Positions 16,852 to 26,152 of a stretch of DNA of 64,000 bases are shown one piece after another. The stretch comes from Cohnella pontilimi (lineage in GTDB: Bacteria > Bacillota > Bacilli > Paenibacillales > Paenibacillaceae): positions 62,001 to 126,000 of the forward strand of contig NZ_SUPK01000001.1 in NCBI RefSeq assembly GCF_005049045.1. The letters run 5' to 3'. Each line of letters starts with the position of its first letter. Position 1 is the stretch's first letter. The notes beneath the pieces are model-generated. The model did no database searches. It worked only from the letters and a program-made list of their open reading frames with translations, and was not told where the DNA came from. Position numbers and translations under genes: made by a program.

Positions 16852-18363
16852 ATGAGAAAAGTCATCCTCGCTTTGTTATCGCTTGTCTTTATTGTACCCC
16901 TGGTTGTTTCTCCCGACTGGGCCGTCAATGAGCATGCCGCGGCAGCAACCGACCGCGCTCATCCGGATATCGTGATCATCGGTTCCGAGATGGAAGGCAT
17001 GTATCTCGCCCGTGCCGCGGCGGATGAAGGCCTCTCCGTTCTCGTCCTCGACCCGCACAACAAACCTGGCGGACAGCTTATCCAAGGCGAAATGGTCTTT
17101 CTCGACGAACCGTTCGGCGATAACGGGGAGCTCATCCTGCAAGGCCGGGTCAAAGAGCTGTTTGATTTGTACAAACAGGGACAAGTCCGCAAAATCGAAG
17201 AGTTTCGCCGTTATTTCGATCGACTCGCGAAGGGAATTCCGATTGTGTCCGGCATCACGATTACCGGTTTGGACATCCGCCGGCAGCCGGACGCGTCGAG
17301 ACGCACGGTCGAATCCATCACATACACCACGCCGGGCGGCAGAGAAGAAACCGTTTATCCCGGCTACGTAGTAGAAAATACCGATTTCGCCGCGTTGACC
17401 TCCCAGCTGGATCTTCCGCGTATTCCAGGCATGGAATCCATTGTCGGCAGCAATCCTGCATCCAAAGACTATATGGCCGCCACTTTCATGATGAAGTTCA
17501 AGCGTGTCGATTGGGAAGCCATGCGAAAATCGGTGATGGGCATGAGCCAACGGGCACGCGAGCAGAAATACGGCACCGAGACGACCGTAACCGGCACGAT
17601 GACATGGGGCTTCGGCAAAATCGGGGCTGCTTACGATCCCGGCTCGAACGAATGGTTTCTGCGGGGATTGAATATCGTAAATCAACGGGATGGAGAAGTG
17701 ACCGTCAACGCCCTGCTCGTCTATAACTTAGACCCTTCGAACGTGGAAAGCGTCGCAACGGCGATCGAGCAAGGGAAAGAGCAAACGAAGCGCATCATCG
17801 GTCACCTTCGCAATCAGCTTCCCGGCTGGGCGAAGGCCGAGATTAACGGTTACCCGGATTACTTGTACATCCGCGATTCCGACCGCTACGAGACCGAGTA
17901 TGTGCTTCAAGGGACGGATCTCATGAGCGCCCGCATGTTTGAGGATAACGTGAGCATCGCCGGATATCCCATCGATATTCAGGGCACATCGTCGAGCAAA
18001 TGGGGAACGAGACTCGGCAACCCCGATAAGTATGGGATGCCTCTTCGGTCTTTCCTATCGAAAGGGTACACGAACGTGATCGTCGCCGGTAAAAATGTCG
18101 GAGCTTCCGCCGTCGCTTACGGCAGCGCCCGCATTCAGGCACAAACCGCACTTGCGGCGGAGACCATCGGGATTATGCTGGGCCGGATGAAGGGCCAGCC
18201 GGGCCTGGCGGATCTGGACGCCAAACAGATGGCCCAAATGCACCAATATCTCCGCACCAAGTACAAAATTACTCTCACCGGGATCAAGGGCAAAGACAAG
18301 CTTACCGGAATGAATGACAACAAGCGCGAGCTGTTTGATAGGGGCAAACTCATTATTCCTTAA
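16852..18363 (+). CDS. Exported FAD-dependent oxidoreductase
   Basis: The 503-residue protein opens with a signal peptide (about 1-30, 'VILALLSLVFIVPLVVS'). A Rossmann-type FAD segment follows ('DIVIIGSEMEGMYLARAAA'), in which the second conserved Gly of GxGxxG is replaced (GSEMEG). Next come 'KPGGQLIQGE' and a C-terminal 'NVIVAGKNVGASAVAYGSAR' block, matching the FAD_oxidored (PF12831) group. It would act outside the membrane or on its outer face; the substrate is unknown. The only ribosome site (AAAGGGAG) lies 17 bases from the ATG but three bases from a GTG that opens a five-codon frame ending over this ATG (see findings). No partner gene is adjacent. Confidence 0.82.
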   Translation: MRKVILALLSLVFIVPLVVSPDWAVNEHAAAATDRAHPDIVIIGSEMEGMYLARAAADEGLSVLVLDPHNKPGGQLIQGEMVFLDEPFGDNGELILQGRVKELFDLYKQGQVRKIEEFRRYFDRLAKGIPIVSGITITGLDIRRQPDASRRTVESITYTTPGGREETVYPGYVVENTDFAALTSQLDLPRIPGMESIVGSNPASKDYMAATFMMKFKRVDWEAMRKSVMGMSQRAREQKYGTETTVTGTMTWGFGKIGAAYDPGSNEWFLRGLNIVNQRDGEVTVNALLVYNLDPSNVESVATAIEQGKEQTKRIIGHLRNQLPGWAKAEINGYPDYLYIRDSDRYETEYVLQGTDLMSARMFEDNVSIAGYPIDIQGTSSSKWGTRLGNPDKYGMPLRSFLSKGYTNVIVAGKNVGASAVAYGSARIQAQTALAAETIGIMLGRMKGQPGLADLDAKQMAQMHQYLRTKYKITLTGIKGKDKLTGMNDNKRELFDRGKLIIP

Positions 18364-18388
18364 CCATGATATGGCGAGGTGAGCGCGG

Positions 18389-18919
18389 GTGAAAATCGTG
18401 GTCGTCTCCGACACACATATTCCACGCATGGCCAAATCGCTGCCTGCTCGTCTTGTACGCGAGCTCGAAAGCAATACCGACCTGATCCTGCATGCCGGGG
18501 ATTGGACGAGCGAACAAGTTTACGACCAGCTCGTCCGTTATGCCCCGGTGGAAGGCGTCGCCGGCAATAATGATGGAGAGGCCCTCCTCATGAGGTTCGG
18601 ACTGCGGAAGAAAATCGTGAGCGGCGGAATCCGCATCGGGTTGGTGCACGGTCACGGACCCAACCCGCGGCTGACCGCGGAGCATCGGGCGGCGGCGGCA
18701 TTTGATCAGGGTGAAGTGGATATCATCGTGTTCGGACATTCCCATATTCCCGTTCTGAAGCGGCTGGACGGAATGCTGCTCTTCAACCCGGGTTCCCCAA
18801 CAGATAAACGAAGGCAGAAGCAATATTCATTCGGCATTCTCTCGATATCGGGAACCGACATCCGCGCCAAACACGTTTTTTATGACAGCAAGGACCCTCC
18901 GAAAGCGAAAAAAGCCTGA
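18389..18919 (+). CDS. YfcE/MJ0936-type metallophosphoesterase
   Basis: The GTG at 18389 follows GAGGTGAG; 176 residues. All phosphoesterase motifs are present: 'VVSDTHI' near residue 6, 'HAGDW' near 37, 'GNND' near 60, 'GHGPN' near 88 and 'FGHSHIP' near 115. The family are two-metal phosphodiesterases on small nucleotides; the natural substrate is undefined. It lies 25 bases after the oxidoreductase gene and before a strong terminator, so it may end that transcript. Confidence 0.92.
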   Translation: MKIVVVSDTHIPRMAKSLPARLVRELESNTDLILHAGDWTSEQVYDQLVRYAPVEGVAGNNDGEALLMRFGLRKKIVSGGIRIGLVHGHGPNPRLTAEHRAAAAFDQGEVDIIVFGHSHIPVLKRLDGMLLFNPGSPTDKRRQKQYSFGILSISGTDIRAKHVFYDSKDPPKAKKA

Positions 18920-18929
18920 AATGAAAAGG

Positions 18930-18967
18930 GATCAGCCGGCCGCGGTCGGTTGATCTTTTCTTTTTTC
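18930..18967 (+). terminator. Rho-independent terminator
   Basis: GATCAGCCGGCC pairs with GGTCGGTTGATC (two G-U pairs) across two bases, followed by TTTTCTTTTTT. Confidence 0.92.
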
Positions 18968-18999
18968 GGTTAAAAGTTGAAGACGACGAACCGAATCGG

Positions 19000-20340
19000 G
19001 TGATGCACATGGGAAACCTTCTTCTGGTGCTGTTTTTCGTGCTTTGTACCGCGTTTTTCGTGGCGGCGGAGTATTCCGTGATCCGGTCCCGGATGAGCCG
19101 GATCGAGCAGCTCGCGGCGGAAGGCAGCAAGAAAGCGCTCCGCGTCAAACAGATCATTTCAAGACTGGATGAATATTTATCGGCATGCCAGCTCGGGAAC
19201 ACGCTGACCAACCTGGCTATAGGCTGGCTGGGAGAATCGGCGGTAGAGCGGCTGCTGCATCCGTTGTTTGTTTTGCTGAGGATACCGGCTTCCTTAACCG
19301 GCATGTTGTCATTCCTGATCGCCTTTCTACTGCTTACCTTCGTGGAAGTGGTGATCGGTGAGCTCGTTCCGAAGACGCTGGCGATCCGGCTCGCGGAGCC
19401 GCTGGCCATGTTTCTGGCGCGTCCGCTCATGCTGTTTTTCAAGATCACCTATCCGTTCAGCTGGTTCATGACCCGTTCAGCACGGCTCGTGACCGGATTG
19501 TTCGGCGTGAAAGCCATAACCGGGGAAGAGACGACGCATACTGAAGCGGAATTACGGCTTATTTTATCCGAGGGATATAAGAGCGGCATTATCAATCCTT
19601 CCGAGTTTCGATACGTGACGAACATTTTCGAGCTCGACGACCGGGTAGCCAAGGAATCCATGGTTCCGCGTACGGATATCGACTTCGCACACTTGGAGGA
19701 TACGGTGCTTCAATTCGTGGAGCGTACCGCGGTGTCGCCTCACAGTCAGTATCCTGTTATCGAAGGCGCAGACAAGGATCGGGTCGTCGGGATGGTTGAG
19801 ATGAAAGAGGTGCTGAGCGATTATATCCGGGGCGTACGGGACCCCAACGGCACCCTTCAACTTTACCTCAAGCCGGTCATCCAAGTGATCGAGACGATCT
19901 CCGTGCAGGACTTGCTGCTCAAAATGCAAAAAGACCGCATCACGATGGCGGTATTGATCGACGAATTCGGCGGGACCTCGGGACTGATCACCGTGAAGGA
20001 CATAATCCGCAAAATCGTCGAGGATCAGAAAGAGGCGCGGGATGACCTGGGTCAGCCTCTCATCGAGAAATTGCAGGATGGCCGTTACATTGTCAGCGCC
20101 AAGCTCCCGATTGCGGATGTGAACCGTCTGCTCGGCACGAAGCTGGACGAAGAAGGCGTGTATACGCTGGCAGGATGGATGATGAGCCGCAAATACGAGC
20201 TGCACGAGAACGACAAGATCGGCGAGGACAAATGCGACTTTATTGTGCGGGATATGGAGGAACGGCAAATCCGGAGGGTGGAAATTGTCCGGCACAACGG
20301 CGGCGCGCCGCAAGGGGACAAGCCGGCCGCCCGCGCTTGA
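19000..20340 (+). CDS. CNNM/CorC family transporter (hemolysin-like, CBS domains)
   Basis: The 446-residue protein has an N-terminal DUF21/CNNM membrane domain (about 1-190; 'CQLGNTLTNLAIGWLGE' and 'ELVPKTLAIRLAEPLAMF' are signatures), a CBS pair (about 210-340; 'SMVPRTDI', 'AVLIDEFGGTSGLIT') and a C-terminal CorC_HlyC transporter-associated domain. Homologues move magnesium or affect its efflux. GTG 19000, ATG 19003 and ATG 19009 are all possible starts and no clear ribosome site separates them. It is preceded by a terminator and followed by the ppaC promoter, so it is probably a single-gene unit. Confidence 0.92.
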   Translation: MMHMGNLLLVLFFVLCTAFFVAAEYSVIRSRMSRIEQLAAEGSKKALRVKQIISRLDEYLSACQLGNTLTNLAIGWLGESAVERLLHPLFVLLRIPASLTGMLSFLIAFLLLTFVEVVIGELVPKTLAIRLAEPLAMFLARPLMLFFKITYPFSWFMTRSARLVTGLFGVKAITGEETTHTEAELRLILSEGYKSGIINPSEFRYVTNIFELDDRVAKESMVPRTDIDFAHLEDTVLQFVERTAVSPHSQYPVIEGADKDRVVGMVEMKEVLSDYIRGVRDPNGTLQLYLKPVIQVIETISVQDLLLKMQKDRITMAVLIDEFGGTSGLITVKDIIRKIVEDQKEARDDLGQPLIEKLQDGRYIVSAKLPIADVNRLLGTKLDEEGVYTLAGWMMSRKYELHENDKIGEDKCDFIVRDMEERQIRRVEIVRHNGGAPQGDKPAARA

Positions 20341-20366
20341 TTGGCGAACCGGTTCTGGAGTATACT
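20337..20366 (+). promoter_or_regulatory. Sigma-A-like promoter of ppaC
   Basis: TTGATT and TATACT are separated by 18 bases; AAGGAG and the ppaC ATG follow within 35 bases. Confidence 0.6.
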
Positions 20367-20400
20367 TTTCTCGCTGAATAACGATCGAAGGAGCTCTGAT

Positions 20401-21333
20401 ATGGATAAAACATTGATTTTCGGACACAAAAATCCGGACACGGACACGATCTGTTCCGCTATCGCCTATGCCGATCTGAAGAAGGAGCTGGGTTGGAACG
20501 TCGAGGCGGTGCGCCTCGGTAACGTAAGCGCGGAGACGCAATTTGCGCTGGACAAGTTCGGCGTGCAGGCGCCGCGGTTGGTAGAGTCGGTCGCCGGAGA
20601 AGCGAAGAAAGTGATTCTGGTTGACCACAATGAGCGCCAGCAAAGCGCACCCGACATCGATCAAGTGCAGGTCGTGGAAGTAATCGACCATCACCGCATC
20701 GCTAACTTTGAGACCAGCGGACCGCTTTACTACCGTGCCGAGCCGGTCGGCTGTACCGCTACAATCCTGAAGAAGCTGTACAAAGAAAACGGCGTGTCCA
20801 TCCGCAAAGAAATTGCCGGCCTGATGCTGTCTGCGATCATTTCCGACTCGCTGTTGTTCAAATCGCCGACCTGCACGGACGAGGACGTTGCTGCAGCGCG
20901 CGAACTGGCGCAAATCGCCGGAGTAGACGCCGATTCCTACGGGCTGGATATGCTGAAAGCCGGCGCGAACTTGAGCGACAAATCGATCCAAGAGTTGATT
21001 TCACTGGACGCCAAGGAATTTCAAATGGGCGGCGCGAAAGTGGAAATCGCCCAGGTGAACGCGGTGGACGTGAACGACGTGCTGAACCGCCAGAAGGAAC
21101 TCGAAGATGCCCTGCAAGGTATCATTGCTTCCAAAGGGCTGGATTTGTTCCTGTTCGTCGTCACCGACATTCTCAATAACGATTCTGTCGGCATCGCGCT
21201 CGGCTCCAAGGCGTCTGCCGTGGAGAAAGCTTACAACGTCACATTGTCCGATAACAAAGCGGTGCTGAAAGGTGTCGTATCTCGTAAATCGCAAATCGTT
21301 CCCGTCCTCACCGATACGTTTAACCAAATGTAA
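20401..21333 (+). CDS. ppaC: Manganese-dependent inorganic pyrophosphatase (DHH family)
   Basis: The ATG at 20401 follows AAGGAG and gives 310 residues, standard for family II enzymes. Motifs: '[17 protein letters not shown]' near the N-terminus with metal ligands, 'VILVDHNE', and the name-giving '[10 protein letters not shown]' near residue 97; the C-terminal DHHA2 domain ends with '[11 protein letters not shown]'. It hydrolyses pyrophosphate to drive biosynthesis in the cytoplasm. It has its own promoter and terminator. Confidence 0.97.
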   Translation: MDKTLIFGHKNPDTDTICSAIAYADLKKELGWNVEAVRLGNVSAETQFALDKFGVQAPRLVESVAGEAKKVILVDHNERQQSAPDIDQVQVVEVIDHHRIANFETSGPLYYRAEPVGCTATILKKLYKENGVSIRKEIAGLMLSAIISDSLLFKSPTCTDEDVAAARELAQIAGVDADSYGLDMLKAGANLSDKSIQELISLDAKEFQMGGAKVEIAQVNAVDVNDVLNRQKELEDALQGIIASKGLDLFLFVVTDILNNDSVGIALGSKASAVEKAYNVTLSDNKAVLKGVVSRKSQIVPVLTDTFNQM

Positions 21334-21360
21334 AGTACCGCCTCACGATATAGTGAACTG

Positions 21361-21384
21361 AAACCGCCGCGAGGCGGTTTTTTG
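21361..21384 (+). terminator. Rho-independent terminator after ppaC
   Basis: AAACCGCC and GGCGGTTT pair around GCGA and run into TTTTTT. Confidence 0.93.
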
Positions 21385-21499
21385 GGTTCATGAGATAATT
21401 TTAATGCCATATTACAAGTTTCGACAGCAACGACTGGCCTTCTAAAGCGTCATAACGTTAAAGGCTAATTTTGCGCGATAATGGAGGCTGGTTCGTCTC

Positions 21500-23044
21500 A
21501 TGACTTTTCGAAAATGGTCACTCTGGTTTGTTGCCATATGCTTCATATTCTCGTTTTTCTCCGTCTCCGTTCATGCCCAAACCTCCCAGGTCATCCGCAT
21601 CTATTTGGACGGTATATGGCTGAAAGGCGACGTTGACCCTTACATCGATCCCAAAGTGAATCTGACCATGGTGCCGCTTCGCATTGTCAGTGAAGGGTTA
21701 GGAGCCAAAGTCACATGGACCCCGAAATCTAAAATGGTGACGATTCAGCGATCCGGAACCGTCATTACGATGATTGTCGGCCAAAAGACCGTAACGGTCA
21801 ACGGAAAGAAGACATCTCTCCAAGCGCCTGCCGTGCTCAAGTCGAGCCGGGTCATGGTGCCTCTTCGATTTGTCAGCGAAACGTTGGGCTTGCAGGTAAA
21901 ATGGAATGCGGCGACGAAATGGATACAAATGATTTCTAAACCGGGGCAAGAAATCAAGGGCGCATGGGTCAGCACCGTGTTCCACTTGGATTGGCCTTCC
22001 AGCCAATCTTACGGGCAGAAGGAAGTCCAGGTGCAACAGTATGTGACCATGCTGGATGAGCTTCAGTCCATGGGAATGAACGCGGTATACGTACAGGTTC
22101 GACCTGCGGCGGACGCCTTTTATCCGTCTGCGTTCGCGCCTTGGTCCAAATTTTTGACGGGAACGCAGGGCCAAAATCCCGGCTATGACCCACTTGCTTT
22201 TATGGTGGAAGAAACGCACAGGAGAGGGATGGAGTTCCACGCGTGGTTTAACCCTTTCCGCGCCAATACAGGCTCGGCATCGGAGACTTTCGACGCGAAG
22301 CATGTCGCGGTCCGGCACCCGGAATGGATGGTGACCGCTGCCGGGGGCAAGATGTACATCAACCCAGGCATTCCTGCAGCCCGTCAAGAGATCATTGACG
22401 CGATCATGGAAGTGGTACGGGGCTATGACGTGGACGGCGTTCATTTGGACGACTATTTCTACCCTTCGAGCGGCAATTTCGACGATCAATCCGCGTTCTT
22501 GGCTTACAACCCGAAACAGATCGCCAATTTGGACGATTGGCGGAGAGACAACATCAACGAGTTTGTCCGCACACTCGGACAATCGATCCATGCTGTCAAG
22601 AAAGAGGTAAAATTCGGTATCAGCCCGTTCGGCGTATGGCGCAACCAGTCTGCCGACCCGACCGGATCGGCCACGAACGCAGGCATTACGGCTTACGACG
22701 ATATGCACGCGGATGTGCGGACGTGGATTCGAAACAATTGGATCGATTACATCATGCCGCAAATTTACTGGAGCTTCTCTTATTCCAACGCGCGTTATGA
22801 CGTGCTCGTCGACTGGTGGGCACGCGAAGTGGATGGAAGCAATGTGAAGCTGTATATCGGGCACGCGCCTTATAAGCTCGGGACGAGTGAAGCCGGCTGG
22901 CAGACCGCGGATGAAATCGTCCGTCAGCTTCAATATAACGAGACCCGTCCGCAAGTGCGCGGCGACGTGTTTTTCAGCGCCAAAGACTTGCGTCGCAATC
23001 CTTTGGATATCATTAAAGCGCTAAAGGCGTATTACAAAGTGTAA
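21500..23044 (+). CDS. Secreted GHL10-type glycoside hydrolase with N-terminal stalk domain
   Basis: The 514 residues begin with a signal peptide ending near 'VHAQT'. A copper amine oxidase-like N-terminal (stalk) domain covers about 30-145 ('MVPLRIVSEGLGAKVTW' and 'MVPLRFVSETLGLQVKW' repeats). The catalytic part is the DUF187/GHL10 family: 'GAWVSTVFHLDWPS', 'NAVYVQVRPAADAFYPS', 'VDGVHLDDYFYP' with acidic residues at the barrel strand ends. B. subtilis YngK is a relative. Its target is probably a wall or exopolysaccharide; the specificity is unknown. GGAGG lies about 12 bases before the ATG, slightly far. The stalk domain suggests attachment to the envelope. Confidence 0.92.
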   Translation: MTFRKWSLWFVAICFIFSFFSVSVHAQTSQVIRIYLDGIWLKGDVDPYIDPKVNLTMVPLRIVSEGLGAKVTWTPKSKMVTIQRSGTVITMIVGQKTVTVNGKKTSLQAPAVLKSSRVMVPLRFVSETLGLQVKWNAATKWIQMISKPGQEIKGAWVSTVFHLDWPSSQSYGQKEVQVQQYVTMLDELQSMGMNAVYVQVRPAADAFYPSAFAPWSKFLTGTQGQNPGYDPLAFMVEETHRRGMEFHAWFNPFRANTGSASETFDAKHVAVRHPEWMVTAAGGKMYINPGIPAARQEIIDAIMEVVRGYDVDGVHLDDYFYPSSGNFDDQSAFLAYNPKQIANLDDWRRDNINEFVRTLGQSIHAVKKEVKFGISPFGVWRNQSADPTGSATNAGITAYDDMHADVRTWIRNNWIDYIMPQIYWSFSYSNARYDVLVDWWAREVDGSNVKLYIGHAPYKLGTSEAGWQTADEIVRQLQYNETRPQVRGDVFFSAKDLRRNPLDIIKALKAYYKV

Positions 23045-23069
23045 ATCGAATCCATCGGGAGAGGATTTT

Positions 23070-24968
23070 ATGCATCATGATACAGGGCGGTTTCATGAAG
23101 CCCTGGTGATTTTATCCGTCATTGTCGCCATCGTCTCCGCCTTCACGACATTGGATCTGGTGGACCGGATTCTGAGAACCGGCAGGCGGTCGTTGAAGCT
23201 GATCCTCTATGCTCCTGTTGTGATGGGGATCGGGATATGGTCCATGCATTTCATCGGCATGCTGGCATGGGAGCTGGATGTCCAGGTCACATACCATGTG
23301 CCGCCCATGATTTTATCCATGTTGCTGCCGATTTTGGCTTCCGCCATCGCCATCCATCTAATGACTACACAAGCGCCAAGCACGGCGAGGTTGATTGCAG
23401 GCGGCCTGTTGATCGGCACGGCGATCATCTTGATGCATTATACCGGCATGATGTCGATGGACATGCCCGGCGAGCTGACGCACGAACCGGCAGCCGTAGC
23501 AGCTTCGATCGTCATTGCATTGGGCATTTCCTTCGCTTCCTTATATTTCACGTTTCGCTTGAAAGCCGGAGGCCCGTACCCTATTCCGATGCGCTCCAAG
23601 CTTATCGGGGCTGTCCTGCTGGGATTGGCCATCTTCAGCATGCATTACACAGCCATCGCCGGAGCCCGTGTGACGTTGGATCCGGGTGACATGATGGATA
23701 CCGGAGAACCGGGAATCGATAACTCCATACTGGCCATGCTGGTCGGAAGCACGACTTTGTTCGTGTTGGCATCCGTCATCATTCATGCCTTCGCGGACCG
23801 GCAGCGGGCATTGCAGCTTGCCGCCGAACAGGAAAAGCGATACATGTCGCTGTTCGAACATAGTCCCGATATGGTGATATGCTACGACCCGGACGAAAAA
23901 TCCACGGTGAGTGCCAACCCTGCGGCGTACGCCGTCACCGGATATTCGAAGGAAGAGCTGGATCTTCGCAACGTACACCCTCTATTTGCGAGTGAAAGAG
24001 AAATGGCTGCAGTTCGGGAGCAGTACCATGTCGCCGCGGATACGAACGAACCCCGCAACCTGGAAGTATCGATCCTCAGGCGCGACGGCCGGCCGATCTC
24101 GGTCAGCCTCACGGTATTTCCTCTCGAGCTTGCAGCCGGTAAGCGCATCGTCTATGCGATCGGGCGGGATATTACGGATCAGAAACGGGCCGAGATGCAG
24201 CTGAACCGGGCGAAGGAAGAGGCGGAGAACGCGGACCGCGTTAAAGGCGAGTTTCTCGCGATATTGAGCCACGAAATACGGACGCCTCTCAACGGGATTC
24301 TCGGCATCAACCAACTGTTGATGGAGACGGAGCTGACGGATAAGCAGCGCGAAATGCTCGCCGTACAGGAGAAAAGCGGACAAGCGCTGCTCCGGGTCAT
24401 CAACGACGTGCTCGATTTCTCCAAAATCGAGTCGGGCACCGTAACGCTTGCCGAAGAGGTTTTCCATCTTGCCGATACGCTGCGGCAATGTATCGACGGC
24501 TTCTCCATATCGGCGGAGAGCAAAGGGATCGAACTGGTGTCCCGGATTGACGAGCGGATTCCTCAGATGCTGCTGGGAGATGCGGTTCGATTAAGCCAGG
24601 TCGTGATCAATCTGGTGGGGAATGCCGTCAAATTTACGGATCGCGGCTCGGTCACGCTGGAAGCGAAGTTGGCAGAATCCGTCGGATCGACTGCCGGGCA
24701 AAAGGCGGTCGTCGAGTTCAAGGTGGCGGATACGGGCATCGGAATCGAACCGTCGAAGCTTCATCTGTTGTTTTTGCCTTTCTCGCAAATTTCGAGTTCT
24801 TCCAAGAGAAGGCATTATGAAGGCACGGGGCTGGGGCTCGCGATATGCCGCAATCTGGTCAAACTGATGGGCGGAGATATTTGGGTGGAGGCCGGCCGCA
24901 AGAAGGGAGCGGCATTCGGTTTCAGGATCCCATTTCGGATGTTGGATTCCGAACAAACGGCTTCATAA
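23070..24968 (+). CDS. MHYT-domain sensor histidine kinase with PAS domain
   Basis: The 632 residues begin with a seven-helix MHYT sensor (about 1-255); the repeated 'MHFIGM', 'MHYTGM' and 'MHYTAIAG' motifs are plain, and these Met/His residues are proposed to bind a metal that senses a diatomic gas. A PAS domain (about 265-385) follows, then HisKA 'LSHEIRTPLNGILGI' with the phospho-His near 407, and HATPase with 'GNAVKFTDRG' and 'GTGLGLAIC'. No receiver domain or response regulator is adjacent, so it is an orphan kinase. It starts 25 bases after the hydrolase gene, so the two may be co-transcribed. A terminator follows. Confidence 0.94.
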   Translation: MHHDTGRFHEALVILSVIVAIVSAFTTLDLVDRILRTGRRSLKLILYAPVVMGIGIWSMHFIGMLAWELDVQVTYHVPPMILSMLLPILASAIAIHLMTTQAPSTARLIAGGLLIGTAIILMHYTGMMSMDMPGELTHEPAAVAASIVIALGISFASLYFTFRLKAGGPYPIPMRSKLIGAVLLGLAIFSMHYTAIAGARVTLDPGDMMDTGEPGIDNSILAMLVGSTTLFVLASVIIHAFADRQRALQLAAEQEKRYMSLFEHSPDMVICYDPDEKSTVSANPAAYAVTGYSKEELDLRNVHPLFASEREMAAVREQYHVAADTNEPRNLEVSILRRDGRPISVSLTVFPLELAAGKRIVYAIGRDITDQKRAEMQLNRAKEEAENADRVKGEFLAILSHEIRTPLNGILGINQLLMETELTDKQREMLAVQEKSGQALLRVINDVLDFSKIESGTVTLAEEVFHLADTLRQCIDGFSISAESKGIELVSRIDERIPQMLLGDAVRLSQVVINLVGNAVKFTDRGSVTLEAKLAESVGSTAGQKAVVEFKVADTGIGIEPSKLHLLFLPFSQISSSSKRRHYEGTGLGLAICRNLVKLMGGDIWVEAGRKKGAAFGFRIPFRMLDSEQTAS

Positions 24969-24969
24969 G

Positions 24970-25006
24970 GAACGGAATTCCGGGGGGGCCTGGAATTCCG
25001 TTCTTT
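24970..25006 (+). terminator. Rho-independent terminator after the MHYT kinase
   Basis: GAACGGAATTCC pairs perfectly with GGAATTCCGTTC across a G-rich loop, followed by TTTT. Confidence 0.92.
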
Positions 25007-25030
25007 TGCATGTACGGTGCCGTTCCGGAT

Positions 25031-25058
25031 TTCGGAGCCTCGTGGAAAATGGTACAAT
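25031..25058 (+). promoter_or_regulatory. Sigma-A-like promoter of the M42 peptidase gene
   Basis: TTCGGA and TACAAT are 16 bases apart (or TTTCGG at 17), about 45 bases before the GTG start. Confidence 0.5.
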
Positions 25059-25101
25059 AGGCCAGTATAGTGGACGCAGAAAGTGAAGGGAGCTGCCGGT
25101 C

Positions 25102-26148
25102 GTGTCTACACCACTGAAGCCGAATTTGAATCGCGAATACATCCTTACGGTATTGAAGAAGCTCTTGGAAACACCCAGCCCGAGCGGCTATTGCATGGAC
25201 ATCATGAAGAAGGTCGGAGAAGAGGCTGAAGCGCTAGGCTGCTCGATGCAGCTCACGGCCAAAGGGAATGGCATCATCACCGTTCCGGGCCGCGATTCCG
25301 GCGGTACGATCGGGCTTTCAGCGCATGTAGACACGCTCGGCGCCATGGTGCGCGCCATTAAGCCGAGCGGCATGATCCGTTTCACTTCGATCGGCGGTTA
25401 TGCGATGCAGACGGTGGAGAACGAGTACTGCATCATTCACACGCGTGACGGCCGTAAGTATGAAGGCACCGTGCTGTCGACGAAACCTTCCGTACACGTC
25501 TATCCCGACGTTCGCGACTTGAAGCGGGAAGAAGCGAATATGGAAATCCGGATCGACGAGTCGGTCAAAACCAAAGAGGACACCGAGAAACTCGGAATCG
25601 CCGTGGGCGATGTCATCTCCTGGGATCCGAGAGTCCGGATACTGCCCAGCGGCTGGATCAAGTCCCGCCATCTGGACGACAAAGCGAGCGTAGCCGCGTT
25701 GTTCGGCTTGCTGGAATGGCTGAAACGGGAAGGCCGCACACCGTCCAGAACCGTAAAGATTATTTTCTCTACCTACGAAGAAGTCGGACACGGCAGCTCG
25801 TCCATTCCGCCGGACATCACGGAGATGATTGCGGTGGACATGGGGGCGATCGGCGATGATTTGTCCGCGACCGAGCAAGACGTCTCGATTTGCGCCAAGG
25901 ACTCTTCCGGTCCGTACGACTACCAAATGACGTCCCGGCTGATCGAGCTGGCCAAGCGCGAAGGCATTCCTTACGCCGTCGATATTTATCCGCAATACGG
26001 CTCGGACGCCTCCGCAGCGTTGCGCGGGGGGAATGACATACGTGCCGCCTTAATCGGTCCCGGCGTCCACTCCTCCCACGGGATGGAGCGCACCCACGCG
26101 GACGCCGTCGTGAACACGGCCGCTTTGCTGCTGGCTTACATTTTGTAA
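25102..26148 (+). CDS. M42-family aminopeptidase (glutamyl aminopeptidase-like)
   Basis: The GTG at 25102 follows AAGGGAG; 348 residues. Zinc-binding motifs of the M42/MH clan are seen: 'GLSAHVDTLG' near 73, 'HLDDKASVAALFGL' near 195, catalytic Glu pair in 'FSTYEEVGHGSS' near 230, 'AVDMGAIGDD' near 250 and 'VHSSHGMERTH' near 330. These enzymes form large tetrahedral cytoplasmic complexes that trim peptides. The gene has its own promoter and converges with the AI-2E-type gene four bases away. Confidence 0.93.
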   Translation: MSTPLKPNLNREYILTVLKKLLETPSPSGYCMDIMKKVGEEAEALGCSMQLTAKGNGIITVPGRDSGGTIGLSAHVDTLGAMVRAIKPSGMIRFTSIGGYAMQTVENEYCIIHTRDGRKYEGTVLSTKPSVHVYPDVRDLKREEANMEIRIDESVKTKEDTEKLGIAVGDVISWDPRVRILPSGWIKSRHLDDKASVAALFGLLEWLKREGRTPSRTVKIIFSTYEEVGHGSSSIPPDITEMIAVDMGAIGDDLSATEQDVSICAKDSSGPYDYQMTSRLIELAKREGIPYAVDIYPQYGSDASAALRGGNDIRAALIGPGVHSSHGMERTHADAVVNTAALLLAYIL

Positions 26149-26152
26149 TCCG

